Source: Actinomadura mexicana (lineage in GTDB: Bacteria; Actinomycetota; Actinomycetes; Streptosporangiales; Streptosporangiaceae). Taken from it: 64,000 nt of DNA. A program made the translations under genes and the position numbers. The notes below the pieces were generated by a model that was given only the letters and a program-made list of their open reading frames with translations, was not told the origin of the DNA and ran no database searches. Location of the stretch: contig NZ_FZNP01000008.1 in assembly GCF_900188105.1 (NCBI RefSeq), positions 370,054 to 434,053 on the forward strand. Reading direction: 5' to 3'. Of the stretch, positions 1 to 7,638 are shown piece by piece. The stretch's first letter is position 1. Each line of letters begins with the position of its first letter.

Positions 1-190
1 ACACGACCGTCCAGGTCGCGGTGGACGACTCGCCCGCGACGGCCGCGCCCGCCTCCTCCGGCGGCACGCCCTGCTGGGGCGTGATGCGGAAGGCGGCGAG
101 GATGTCGCTGTCCTTCGGCTCGTAGTCCGGACGCCAGTAGCCCATCTCCGCGTAGGGGATCACGCCCGCCGACCATCTGCCCGCGCTCAT
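1..190 (-). CDS. cbbL: RuBisCO large subunit, N-terminal fragment (cut by window edge)
   Basis: Only the first 63 codons are present; the gene continues off the left edge. The reverse strand reads ATG followed by MSAGRWSAGVIPYAEMGYW, then a PDYEPKDSDILAAFRITPQ stretch and AVAGESSTATWTVV. These are the hallmark N-terminal segments of form I ribulose-1,5-bisphosphate carboxylase/oxygenase large chains, where the GESSTATWT region contributes to the active site. The enzyme carboxylates ribulose-1,5-bisphosphate in the Calvin-Benson-Bassham cycle. The start is set by an AAGGAGA ribosome-binding site 6-7 bases before ATG. It is divergent from a LysR regulator over 210 bp, the classic cbb arrangement. 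Form I fits the sequence; the subtype (actinobacteria are known to carry form IE) cannot be decided from this fragment. Confidence 0.93.
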   Translation of the reverse strand, partial: MSAGRWSAGVIPYAEMGYWRPDYEPKDSDILAAFRITPQQGVPPEEAGAAVAGESSTATWTVV

Positions 191-332
191 CGCCGCTCTC
201 CTTCAGCCGAAGCCTGGATGTGGCGGGACGCGGCGCGCCGCCCCCGGTGGAGGACGGCATGTCCCAGGGGATCGGGGTGGAGCGCCGCGTCCCGCCACGT
301 GGAACCGTGACGCGTCCGAGAATCGCCTCCCG

Positions 333-385
333 ACACTTGCCATGTCCATCAAGTGTTCTACGGTGACCGTCAAGCATTCGCTTGA
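333..385. promoter_or_regulatory. Nested dyads in the cbbL/cbbR divergent promoter
   Basis: Three inverted repeats stand close together just before cbbR: ACACTTG-N10-CAAGTGT (333-356), ACGGTGACCGT (360-370) and TCAAGC-ATTC-GCTTGA (370-385). LysR-type regulators bind dyadic sites in such divergent promoters and commonly repress their own gene while activating the opposite one. The last dyad lies only 15 bases before the cbbR start codon, consistent with autorepression. Assignment to CbbR is inference from position. Confidence 0.5.
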
Positions 386-400
386 ACGAGGAGGCGGGAC

Positions 401-1327
401 GTGACGGAGGCGCGGCTGCGGGCGCTCGTCGCGCTCGCCGACACCGGGTCCGTGCGGGCGGCGGCCCGGCGCCTGTACGTGACCGAGTCGGCGGTGTCGG
501 CGGCGGTCGCGGCGCTGACCCGGGAGCTCGGCGTCCCGCTCGTCCGGCGGGAGGGGCGCGGCGTTCGGCTGACCGGCGCCGGCGCGGTCTACGCCAGGTA
601 CGCGCGGCAGGTGCTCGGGCTGCTGGAGGAGGGGCGTGCGGCGGCGCGCGGCGCGGCCGATCCGGGGCGCGGGCCGCTGCGGCTGGCGGCGGTGACGACG
701 GCCGCCGACCAGATCCTCCCCGAGCTGCTGGCCTCGTTCCGGGCGCGCTGGCCGGACGTGGAACTCGCCCTGGAGGTGGGGCCGCGCCGCCAGGTGTGGA
801 GCAGCCTGGCCGCGCACGAGGCCGACCTCGTGCTGGCGGGCCGCCCGCCCGCCGGCGTCGCGGCGACCGTGCTGGCCAGGCGGCCGAACGAGCTGGTCGT
901 CGTGGGCGCGCCCGATCTCGCGGCCGGGTTCGCCCTGGCCCGCACGCCGTGGGTGATGCGCGAGCCCGGGTCGGGGACGCGGGCGAGCGCGGACGCCTAT
1001 CTGGCCGAGCGGGAGGCGGCGCCGCCGCGGCTCGTGCTCGGCTCCAACGGCGCGGTGATCGCGGGCGCGGCGGCGGGGCTCGGCGTGGCGCTGGTCTCGC
1101 GGGACGCCGTCGGCGCGGAGCTGGACGCCGGGCGGCTCGTGGTGGTCGACGCGCCGGGGATGCCCCTGGACCGGCCGTGGCACGCGGTCGCGGGCGCGGC
1201 ACCGACCGCGACGACGCTGCTGTTCGTCCGGCACCTGCTGGAGGCGCCCGGCTGGCGGCCCGCCACGGCGGGTTCCATGGCGGCTACGGCAGGCTCCACA
1301 GCGACACCGACAGCAGGCCCAGGCTGA
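401..1327 (+). CDS. cbbR: LysR-type transcriptional regulator, CbbR-like
   Basis: 308 residues, the usual LysR length. An N-terminal winged helix (about residues 3-60, with SVRAAARRLYVTESAVSAAV as the recognition region) is followed by a periplasmic-binding-protein-like effector domain (about 88-290). The GTG start is supported by a GAGGAGG ribosome-binding site at 388-394. The gene is divergent from the RuBisCO large-subunit gene, so it probably controls the cbb genes in response to a metabolite such as RuBP, NADPH or ATP; effector choice is not visible. The tail beyond residue 290 (Ala/Thr/Gly-rich) looks non-conserved and overlaps a convergent small ORF. LysR family is certain; the CbbR role is inferred from context. 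Confidence 0.88.
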   Translation: MTEARLRALVALADTGSVRAAARRLYVTESAVSAAVAALTRELGVPLVRREGRGVRLTGAGAVYARYARQVLGLLEEGRAAARGAADPGRGPLRLAAVTTAADQILPELLASFRARWPDVELALEVGPRRQVWSSLAAHEADLVLAGRPPAGVAATVLARRPNELVVVGAPDLAAGFALARTPWVMREPGSGTRASADAYLAEREAAPPRLVLGSNGAVIAGAAAGLGVALVSRDAVGAELDAGRLVVVDAPGMPLDRPWHAVAGAAPTATTLLFVRHLLEAPGWRPATAGSMAATAGSTATPTAGPG

Positions 1328-1460
1328 CGGCGATCAGGATCATCGCGACCGACCGGCCGCCCTCGCCGGACGGGGCGGCGCTCCGGCGCGCCAGCAGGAC
1401 CACGAAGCTCACGAGGAAGCCCGCGGCGACGACGTCCATCGCCACGGCGAGCCCGGTCAC
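1284..1460 (-). CDS. Possible small two-TM membrane protein
   Basis: A 58-codon reading frame on the reverse strand starts with GTG (1458-1460) after a GTGAGG-like ribosome-binding site and ends with TAG. It encodes two hydrophobic segments, about residues 4-24 (VVAAGFLVSFVVLLA) and 38-56 (VAMILIAVSLGLLSVSLW), joined by a short R/S/P/G-rich loop. That is a typical two-helix small membrane protein. It overlaps the 3' end of the LysR gene by 44 bp in convergent orientation. I do not recognise a family and it could be spurious; the clean hydrophobic pattern is the main support. Confidence 0.45.
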   Translation of the reverse strand: MTGLAVAMDVVAAGFLVSFVVLLARRSAAPSGEGGRSVAMILIAVSLGLLSVSLWSLP

Positions 1461-1601
1461 ACCCTCACCATCCGCATCATCGGAGCAACCCTAGAGGAGT
1501 GCGGGTCCCTCGCGAGTGCGGTCCCTCACATCGGCCGGCCGGCGCGCATGAACGGCACCGAACGCGACAGAATCGTGTTCGGAACCGTGAAAGGGGCCTC
1601 C

Positions 1602-2780
1602 ATGACCGCCGACCGCCCGTACGACGTCATCCTGTTCGGCGCCACCGGCTTCACCGGCGCCCTCACCGCCGAGTACCTCGCCCGGCACGCCGGTCCCGGC
1701 ACGCGCTGGGCGCTGGCGGGGCGCAACCAGGCGAAGCTGGCGGCCGTGCGCGACCGGCTGGCGGAGCTGGACCCGGCGTGCGCCGAGCTGCCGCTGCTGC
1801 ACGCCGACACCACCGACGCGGCGTCGATCGAGGCGATCGCGGAGTCGGCGCGGGTCGTCATCACGACGGTCGGCCCCTACGTCAAGTACGGCGAGCCCCT
1901 GGTGGCGGCGTGCGCGCGCACGGGCACGGACTACGTCGACCTCACCGGCGAGCCCACGTTCGTGGACCGGATGTACGTGAAGTACCACGACGCCGCCGTG
2001 CGCAGCGGGGCCCGGATCGTGCACGCCTGCGGGTTCGACTCGATCCCGCAGGACCTCGGCGCCTACGTCACGGTCAAGCAGCTCCCCGAGGGCGTCCCCC
2101 TGCACGTCGAAGGGTTCCTGCGGGTGCGCGGGGACGCTTCCGGCGGCACCCTGCACTCGGCCGTCGGCATCTTCGGCGACGCCGCCGGCATGCTGCGCGC
2201 CGAGCGCGAGCGCCGCAAGGTGGAGGACCGTCCCGCCGAACGCACCGTGCGGATCTCGCGGCGCCCGGCGCCGAAGGCCCGCGTCGGGGGCGGCTGGACG
2301 CTCCCCTTGCCCACCATCGACCCGCAGATCGTGGTCCGGTCGGCCGCGGCCCTCGGCCGGTACGGGCCCGACTTCTCCTACGGCTCCTACATCGCGGTCA
2401 AGCGGCTCGCCACCGCCGCGGGGATGGCGGCGGGCTCCGGCGCCCTGCTGGCCCTCGCCGCTCTCCCCCCGACCCGCAGCCTCCTGCTGCGGCTCCGGGC
2501 GCCCGGCGACGGGCCGTCCGAGGAGCGGCGGGCCCGCAACTGGTTCAGCGTGAAGTTCGTCGGGGAGGGCGGCGGCCGGCGCGTCGTGACCGAGGTCGCG
2601 GGCGGCGATCCCGGGTACACCGAGACGGCGAAGATGCTCGCCGAGTCGGCGCTGTGCCTCGCCCACGACGATCTGCCCGCGACGTCCGGGCAGGTCACGA
2701 CGGCCGCCGCGATGGGCGACGCGCTGATCGACCGGCTCGTCAAGGCCGGGATCTCCTTCCGGGTCCTCGACGCGGGCTGA
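1602..2780 (+). CDS. Saccharopine dehydrogenase-like oxidoreductase (trans-acting enoyl reductase family)
   Basis: 392 residues from the ATG preceded by AAAGGGG; an upstream in-frame ATG at 1548 has no good ribosome-binding site. The N-terminus carries a Rossmann nucleotide-binding motif, GATGFTG at residues 13-19, in the context YDVILFGATGFTG. This is characteristic of saccharopine-dehydrogenase-like NADP-binding proteins and of the mycobacterial trans-acting enoyl reductase group. It lacks the C-terminal lysine-biosynthesis features, so reduction of a lipid or polyketide-type substrate is more likely, but the substrate is unknown. Neighbours (cbbR, two-component genes) do not suggest a pathway. 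Confidence 0.8.
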   Translation: MTADRPYDVILFGATGFTGALTAEYLARHAGPGTRWALAGRNQAKLAAVRDRLAELDPACAELPLLHADTTDAASIEAIAESARVVITTVGPYVKYGEPLVAACARTGTDYVDLTGEPTFVDRMYVKYHDAAVRSGARIVHACGFDSIPQDLGAYVTVKQLPEGVPLHVEGFLRVRGDASGGTLHSAVGIFGDAAGMLRAERERRKVEDRPAERTVRISRRPAPKARVGGGWTLPLPTIDPQIVVRSAAALGRYGPDFSYGSYIAVKRLATAAGMAAGSGALLALAALPPTRSLLLRLRAPGDGPSEERRARNWFSVKFVGEGGGRRVVTEVAGGDPGYTETAKMLAESALCLAHDDLPATSGQVTTAAAMGDALIDRLVKAGISFRVLDAG

Positions 2781-2840
2781 GCGCCGGTCAGAGCGCCTTC
2801 CCGCGCGGTTCAGCACGCCGTCCGGGTAGGGTCCGCAGGT

Positions 2841-3986
2841 TCAGCGGCGGCGGCCGGGGATGGGGATGACGGCCTCGACGGTCGTGCCGACGCCGGGCCG
2901 GCTCGTCACCGCGACCCGCCCGCCGAGCAGCTCGGCGCGCTCCCGCATGCCGCGCAGCCCGTAGGAGTCGGGGCGGCGGCCACGGCCGCCCCGCGCGAGG
3001 ACGTCCCGCATCGAGAAGCCGGACCCGTCGTCGGCCACCTTCAGCCGGACCCGGTCGGTGGAGTGCTCCAGGAGCAGGTCGACGCGGTTCGCCGACGCGT
3101 GCCGGAGGCTGTTGCCGACCGCCTCCTGCGCGATCCGGTACAGCGCGGTCTGCACGTGGTCGGGCAGCTCTTCCTCCAGCTCCCCCTCGACGGTCACCGT
3201 CACGTCGAGCGCGCCGGGCGCGCCGGAACCGTCCCCGGCCTCCCGGGCCAGGGTGGCGAGCGCCGCCGACAGGCCGAGATCGTCCAGGACGGGCGGGCGC
3301 AGCCCCCCGATGGCCGCGCGGGTCTCGGCGGCGGCCAGCTCGCACAGCCGCCGCGCCATCATGATCTGCGCCAGCCCCTCGGGATGGTGCTCGGGCAGCG
3401 CCCGCTCGGCCGCCGACAGGTGGAAGCCGAGGCTGGCGAGCCGCTGGGCGATGCCGTCGTGGATCTCCCGGCTCAGCCGCGACCGCTCCGCCTCCTGCGC
3501 CTCGACGGCCCGCTCGGCGAACCGCTCGGCCGCGTGCTCGCGCTCGCGCGCCGTCCGCAGCCGGCGGCACGACGACAGCACCGGCGCGAACAGCCCGGCG
3601 AGCGCGGTGACGAGCGCGACGTCGTCGGGCGGGCACGGCCCGGCGGACCGGACGTCCACGACGGCGATCACGATCCCGTCGCCGTGCACGGGGATCGCGG
3701 CGCCGCGCCCGTCCGGGTGCGGGCGGGCGCGGCCGTGCGCCGCGACCCGGCCGACCTCGCCCTCCCCCAGCGGAACGGGTGCGCCCCGCCACTCCAGCAC
3801 GCGCTCCTCGTCGTCCAGGACGTACACGTCGCAGAACGTCAGCGCCCCCGCGGACCGCACGACCAGCTCGGCCAGCTTCTCGGCCATCCGCGGCAGCTCG
3901 CGGTCCGAGAAGGCCACGCCCGCGACGCGCACCAGCAGGTCGCTCCCGCGCCCGGCGAGCAGTTCGAGCGGCCGCACGCCGGTCAC
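2841..3986 (-). CDS. GAF-domain sensor histidine kinase (NarL-partner type)
   Basis: 381 residues, no membrane segment, so a cytoplasmic sensor. Residues about 20-140 form a GAF-like domain; the HisKA_3 phosphoacceptor is His176 in SRLSREIHDGIAQRL. The HATPase_c domain follows, with the N-box in RIAQEAVGNSLRHA and the DDGSGF and YGLRGMRERAELLGG glycine boxes. The GTG start overlaps the stop of the upstream regulator (GTGA), so the two are translationally coupled. The pair sits between the cbbR/cbbL divergon and phosphoribulokinase, so it could adjust carbon fixation to a small-molecule or redox signal, but this is only positional. Confidence 0.9.
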   Translation of the reverse strand: MTGVRPLELLAGRGSDLLVRVAGVAFSDRELPRMAEKLAELVVRSAGALTFCDVYVLDDEERVLEWRGAPVPLGEGEVGRVAAHGRARPHPDGRGAAIPVHGDGIVIAVVDVRSAGPCPPDDVALVTALAGLFAPVLSSCRRLRTAREREHAAERFAERAVEAQEAERSRLSREIHDGIAQRLASLGFHLSAAERALPEHHPEGLAQIMMARRLCELAAAETRAAIGGLRPPVLDDLGLSAALATLAREAGDGSGAPGALDVTVTVEGELEEELPDHVQTALYRIAQEAVGNSLRHASANRVDLLLEHSTDRVRLKVADDGSGFSMRDVLARGGRGRRPDSYGLRGMRERAELLGGRVAVTSRPGVGTTVEAVIPIPGRRR

Positions 3987-4639
3987 CGGAACAGCCCCTC
4001 GCGGAGCGCGACGGCGATCGCCGCCGACCGGTCGGCCACCTCCAGCTTGCGGTACAGGGCCCGCAGGTGGCTCTTGACCGTCTCCTCGCTGAGCACGAGC
4101 CGCGCGGCGATCGCCTTGTTCGACAGGCCGCCCACCAGCAGCGACAGCACCTCGCTCTCGCGCTGGGTGAGGCCGCGGTTGGCGCCCGGCCAGAACTCGC
4201 CGCGGGTGAGCCGCGCCGCGGTCACCGCCATCCGCCCGGCGAGCGTCGGGTCGACGACCGTCTCGCCCTGCGCCACCTCCTCCAGCCGCCGGACCAGCTC
4301 CGGGCCGTCGACCCGCTTGAGCAGGTAGCCGCCCGCCCCCGCGCGCAGCGCCTCGAAGACGTACTGCTCGTCGTCGTAGACCGACAGGAACACCACCCGG
4401 GACTCCGGGACGCTCCCGGTGATCAGGCGGCACAGGTCGAGGCCGCTCTCGGGACCGAGCCGCACGTCCAGCAGGACGACGTCGGGGCGCAGCGCGGTGA
4501 CCAGCCGGGCCGCCTCGTCCCCCGTCCCCGCCTGCCCGACGACGCGCACCCGGCCGGAGAACCCGGCCAGCATCGCGGTCAGCCCGGCGAGGATCATCTC
4601 GTGGTCGTCGACCAGGACGACGCGTACGGGGACACCCAT
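3983..4639 (-). CDS. NarL/FixJ-family response regulator
   Basis: 218 residues. The receiver domain has the acidic pair Asp11-Asp12 and phosphoacceptor Asp58 (RPDVVLLDVRLGP). The C-terminal LuxR-type helix-turn-helix is at about 155-205 (LTQRESEVLSLLVGGLSNKAIAARL, SEETVKSHL). It is cotranscribed with the downstream GAF kinase through a 4-base overlap and is divergent from the phosphoribulokinase gene. A perfect 16-bp dyad lies 23-38 bases upstream of its start, a plausible autoregulatory site. Target genes are unknown. Confidence 0.92.
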   Translation of the reverse strand: MGVPVRVVLVDDHEMILAGLTAMLAGFSGRVRVVGQAGTGDEAARLVTALRPDVVLLDVRLGPESGLDLCRLITGSVPESRVVFLSVYDDEQYVFEALRAGAGGYLLKRVDGPELVRRLEEVAQGETVVDPTLAGRMAVTAARLTRGEFWPGANRGLTQRESEVLSLLVGGLSNKAIAARLVLSEETVKSHLRALYRKLEVADRSAAIAVALREGLFR

Positions 4640-4661
4640 CCCGGCACGATAACAACCGGAA

Positions 4662-4677
4662 GCTACTCACCAGTAGC
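4662..4677. promoter_or_regulatory. 16-bp palindrome between response regulator and phosphoribulokinase
   Basis: GCTACT-CACC-AGTAGC is a perfect 6-bp inverted repeat in the 159-bp divergent region. It sits 23 bases from the regulator start and 121 bases from the phosphoribulokinase start. Size and position fit a NarL-type dimer site acting on either gene. Not tested; candidate only. Confidence 0.4.
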
Positions 4678-4798
4678 CCCCACCGGGACGGGCTTTCCCG
4701 CGGTTCACCCCCGCTCTCCCCTGATTGGGGGACGAGCCGCCGCACGGACCGGCCTACGCTGCACAGCGAAAACCCAATTCCGCAGGACGGAGGAGTCA

Positions 4799-5770
4799 GT
4801 GCCCCATCGGATCGTGCATATGCTCCGGGCGCGCGGGTCGGGCCGCCGCCCCGTCATGCTCGCCATCGCGGGGGACAGCGCGGCGGGCAAGACCACCCTG
4901 ACCAGGGGGCTTGTGCGGTGCCTGGGGGCGGACCGGATGACGGCGGTCTGCGTGGACGACTACCACCGCTACGACCGCGCCGAGCGGGCCGGGAAGCCGT
5001 TCACGGCGCTGCACCCCGACTGCAACCACATCGACATCATGGAGCAGCACCTCCAGCTGCTGTCCATGGGCGAGCCGATCCTGAAACCGGTCTACGACCA
5101 CGCGACCGGCGAGCTCGTCCGGCCGGAACTGGTCGAGCCCCGCGACTTCGTGATCGTCGAGGGGCTGCTCCCGCTGCACACCCGGCTGGCGCGGGCCTGC
5201 TTCGACATCACCGTCTACCTCGACCCGCCCGAGCCGCTGCGCCACTCCTGGAAGGTCCGGCGCGACTGCGACAAGCGCGGCTACAGCCCCGAGCAGGTGA
5301 TGGCGGAGCTCACCCGCCGCGAGCCCGAGAGCGCCGCCTACATCCGCCCGCAGCGCAAGCACGCCGACATCGTCGTCCGGTTCGCGCCCGTCGCCGGCCG
5401 CCTCGACCCGCCCGGCACCCCGCTGTCGGCCGAGCTGCTGCTGCGCCCCACCATCGACCACCCCGAGCTCGCCGACGTCCTGGAGAACGGCCCCGGCGAC
5501 ACCGAGACCGCCATGCACCTGCGCCTCCACCGCGACACCGACGGCCGCCCCGTGGACGCGCTGCACGTCCACGGATACGTCTCGCCCGAGGAGTCGCGGG
5601 TCGTCAAGAAGGCCATCTGGGAGCGACTCGGCCCCCGCGCCGGTACCGCCCTGCCCGATCCGGACGCCCTCGGCCGCATCGGCGACACCGGCTCCAGCGA
5701 CCCGCTCGCCATCACCCAGCTGCTGCTGCTCTACCACCTGCTCGACGCCGACCAGCGCCAAGCAGCATGA
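4799..5770 (+). CDS. cbbP: Phosphoribulokinase
   Basis: 323 residues. It phosphorylates ribulose-5-phosphate with ATP to ribulose-1,5-bisphosphate, the substrate of RuBisCO. The P-loop GDSAAGKT (25-32) and the VDDYHRYDR motif (52-60) are typical of phosphoribulokinase, as are the following HPDCNHIDIMEQHL and KPVYDHATG segments; the uridine-kinase branch differs there. The GTG start has an excellent CGGAGGAG ribosome-binding site. The downstream part (to about residue 323) is longer than in bacterial class I enzymes of about 290 residues. With the RuBisCO gene 4.6 kb away and cbbR between, it completes the two signature activities of the Calvin-Benson cycle. The stop codon is the first triplet of a tandem repeat. 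Confidence 0.92.
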   Translation: MPHRIVHMLRARGSGRRPVMLAIAGDSAAGKTTLTRGLVRCLGADRMTAVCVDDYHRYDRAERAGKPFTALHPDCNHIDIMEQHLQLLSMGEPILKPVYDHATGELVRPELVEPRDFVIVEGLLPLHTRLARACFDITVYLDPPEPLRHSWKVRRDCDKRGYSPEQVMAELTRREPESAAYIRPQRKHADIVVRFAPVAGRLDPPGTPLSAELLLRPTIDHPELADVLENGPGDTETAMHLRLHRDTDGRPVDALHVHGYVSPEESRVVKKAIWERLGPRAGTALPDPDALGRIGDTGSSDPLAITQLLLLYHLLDADQRQAA

Positions 5771-5925
5771 GCGAAGCGAACCGGGGGGTGTGGGGGTCGC
5801 CCCTCCACAAAGAACACCCCTGAGCGAAGCGAACCGGGGGGTGTGGGGGGTCGCCCTCCACAAAGAACACCCATGAGCGAAACGGACCGCGGGGGGTGGG
5901 GGGACGCTTCCACGAGGAGCACGTG
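5768..5925. repeat. Three tandem 53-bp repeats after the phosphoribulokinase gene
   Basis: Units begin at 5768, 5821 and 5874, each opening with TGAGCGAA, followed by a G-run with GTG-GGGG and then CTCCACAAAGAACACCC (units 1 and 2). Units 1 and 2 are nearly identical; unit 3 is diverged. The TGA of the first unit is the stop codon of the upstream gene. There is no spacer between units, so this is not a CRISPR array. Function unknown; G-rich tracts could form structure in DNA or RNA. Confidence 0.8.
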
Positions 5926-5994
5926 TGATGACTCCGCGGCGTGCGGGGAGGCCCCGGGGCCTGGACCTGTGCCCCGGGCCGCGCGTCCGCGGTC

Positions 5995-6038
5995 GCCGGG
6001 AGGGCGCCCTCAGCGGGCGCGAGGGGCGCCCTCCCGGC
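5995..6038 (-). terminator. Hairpin terminator after the K+-channel gene
   Basis: A perfect 15-bp inverted repeat (5995-6009 and 6024-6038, arm GCCGGGAGGGCGCCC) lies one base beyond the stop codon of the minus-strand channel gene. It has a 14-base loop. No U-tract, as usual in actinobacteria. Confidence 0.65.
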
Positions 6039-6039
6039 C

Positions 6040-7098
6040 CTACAGCTCGTGCCAGGGGATCTCGGGGCGGTGGGTGGCGACGACCGCCAGCGACTGGCCG
6101 CCGCGGATCCTCTCGCCGGGGGCGGGCGCCAGGCGGAAGCGGGCGTCCGGGCGGTGCGAGTCGCCCACCGCGAGGAGCGTGCTCCCCCGGCGGAGCAGGG
6201 AGATCGCCACGTCGAGGCGGGGCCACTCGCCGGCGTCCTCGGGGACGTCCACGCGGTAGAGGGTGCCGTCGCTGTCGAGCGTGCTGGCCAGGTTGTGGTA
6301 GATCGCGGCGATGCCGGGGTTGCGGATCGCGACCGCGGTCACCGCGGGATCGTCGATGTCGACCGGCTCGATGTTCTCGCCGACCAGCCGGAGGGCCTCG
6401 GTGATCTCGGCCCGCCGCCCGCCGTCGCGCACCCCCGCCAGCAGGTGGACGGCCGGGTCTCCGTTGCGCCGCAGGTAGGCCTCGATGGTCAGCATCACCC
6501 GCACCGTCTCGTCGTCGCTGCGGCCGACCACCAGGACCGTCCGCGCCTGCTCCAGACACGCCCGCTCGAAGGCGGTCGCGTCGAACGCGACGACGTCGTA
6601 CAGCTCCGGGTCGGGGTTCTCCCCCGCCAGCTCACCGGGCCAGAAGACGGTCACGACCGGCGTCTTCGCGAACTGCGGGTCGGCGCGCAGCTGCCGGATG
6701 ATGGCGACCAGCCCGTCCCGCTCGTAGCCGACGATCACGATGTGCCGCCGCCGGTGCAGCCGCGCCTGGCCGTTGGCCCTCATCATGCGTCCCTTCCCCA
6801 TCCAGAGCGTCAGCTCGGCGAACATCACCAGCCCCGCGGTGAGCCCGGCGATCATGATGAGCACACCGCCGATCCGGCCGCCGACCGTGGCCGGGGACAG
6901 ATCGCCGTAGCCGGTGGTCGTGCCGCTGACCAGGAAGTACCAGATGTACTCGTGCGGCTTCTTGATGTCGGCGCCCGGTTCCTCGAACACCGCGATGAGC
7001 AGCCAGCCCGCGACGAAGGCGGTGAGGAGGACGAGCGCGGGCGCGCGCCACGTCCGCCCGGTGATCCGGTGCACCAGGCGCATCAGCACGATCGGCAT
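6040..7098 (-). CDS. Two-TM potassium channel with TrkA/RCK domain
   Basis: 352 residues from the ATG at 7098; an upstream TTG at 7134 is possible but unsupported. TM1 is at about 19-38, the pore helix at 50-60, the selectivity filter TTGYGD at 61-66 and TM2 at about 74-96. A cytoplasmic Rossmann RCK domain follows from about 108 (RHIVIVGYERDGL) and a TrkA-C-like segment at the end. This is the MthK/Kch architecture, a K+ channel gated by a cytosolic ligand or redox/nucleotide state. Monocistronic, with its own terminator. The glycine-fingerprint GYERDG is not the classic GxGxxG, so NAD binding is uncertain. Confidence 0.88.
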   Translation of the reverse strand: MPIVLMRLVHRITGRTWRAPALVLLTAFVAGWLLIAVFEEPGADIKKPHEYIWYFLVSGTTTGYGDLSPATVGGRIGGVLIMIAGLTAGLVMFAELTLWMGKGRMMRANGQARLHRRRHIVIVGYERDGLVAIIRQLRADPQFAKTPVVTVFWPGELAGENPDPELYDVVAFDATAFERACLEQARTVLVVGRSDDETVRVMLTIEAYLRRNGDPAVHLLAGVRDGGRRAEITEALRLVGENIEPVDIDDPAVTAVAIRNPGIAAIYHNLASTLDSDGTLYRVDVPEDAGEWPRLDVAISLLRRGSTLLAVGDSHRPDARFRLAPAPGERIRGGQSLAVVATHRPEIPWHEL

Positions 7099-7206
7099 CC
7101 GCGAAGCGTGGCACTGGGCAAAATGCCGCGTCAAGCCCGATATGCCCGGTGAAGGGCCAGGTCAGATCCGCCGTCCGGGGACGGCGCTCCCGTGGCGGCG
7201 GGCCCC

Positions 7207-7557
7207 TCAGGCGGCGGGACCCCGTTTCAGGACGCGCGACAGCGCCGCAGCGACCTCCTCGGAGAGGCCGCCGTCGGCGGGCGGCTGGGCGCCCGAGTGC
7301 ACGAGATCGGCCGGGCCCGGCTCGTCCCGGACGGCGTCGCGGGTGTGGCCGCAGTCGCGGCACTCCACCTCGCCGAGCCGGCACACCAGCGCGGCCGAAC
7401 CGCACTCCGAGCAGTGGTCCAGGGCGTCCGCCCAGTCGTGGACGGCCTGGCACCGGGGGCAGATCAGGACCTGGTGGTCCGCCCGGACCCCGCGCTTCCA
7501 CGGGCTCGCGCCGCGCACGGGGTCGGTCTGCCGCGCCCCGCAGCGGAAGCAGGGCAT
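7207..7557 (-). CDS. Small protein with four CxxC zinc-ribbon motifs
   Basis: 116 residues from the ATG preceded by GGAGGTG. Four CxxC pairs (3-6 CFRC, 33-36 CPRC, 49-52 CSEC, 66-69 CRDC) would hold two zinc ions, giving two consecutive rubredoxin/zinc-ribbon folds. The C-terminal third is acidic and Ala/Leu-rich with a predicted helix (EEVAAALSRVLKR). I do not recognise a named family. It lies downstream of and in the same direction as the peroxiredoxin gene, so a redox or RNA/DNA-binding role is possible but unproven. Confidence 0.7.
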   Translation of the reverse strand: MPCFRCGARQTDPVRGASPWKRGVRADHQVLICPRCQAVHDWADALDHCSECGSAALVCRLGEVECRDCGHTRDAVRDEPGPADLVHSGAQPPADGGLSEEVAAALSRVLKRGPAA

Positions 7558-7579
7558 CACACCTCCAAGGGTGCGGGGG

Positions 7580-7628
7580 CCGGTTCCGGCCACCCGGACC
7601 GGATGGCCGTGAGGTGTGCCGGAACCGG
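7580..7628 (-). terminator. Weak candidate terminator after ahpE
   Basis: An 11-bp inverted repeat (7580-7590 and 7618-7628, arm CCGGTTCCGGC) with a long 27-base loop lies between ahpE and the zinc-ribbon gene. The loop size makes it a weak terminator or an intercistronic processing structure. Confidence 0.35.
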
Positions 7629-7638
7629 TCCGTTTCGC

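Noticed and set aside
5731..5922. Minus-strand frame through the 53-bp repeats
   Set aside because: Encodes repeated HPP-SLR peptides dictated by the repeat; overlaps the phosphoribulokinase end and has no start context.
5768..5925. Possible CRISPR array
   Set aside because: Units are contiguous with no variable spacers and the last is degenerate; no cas genes in the window.
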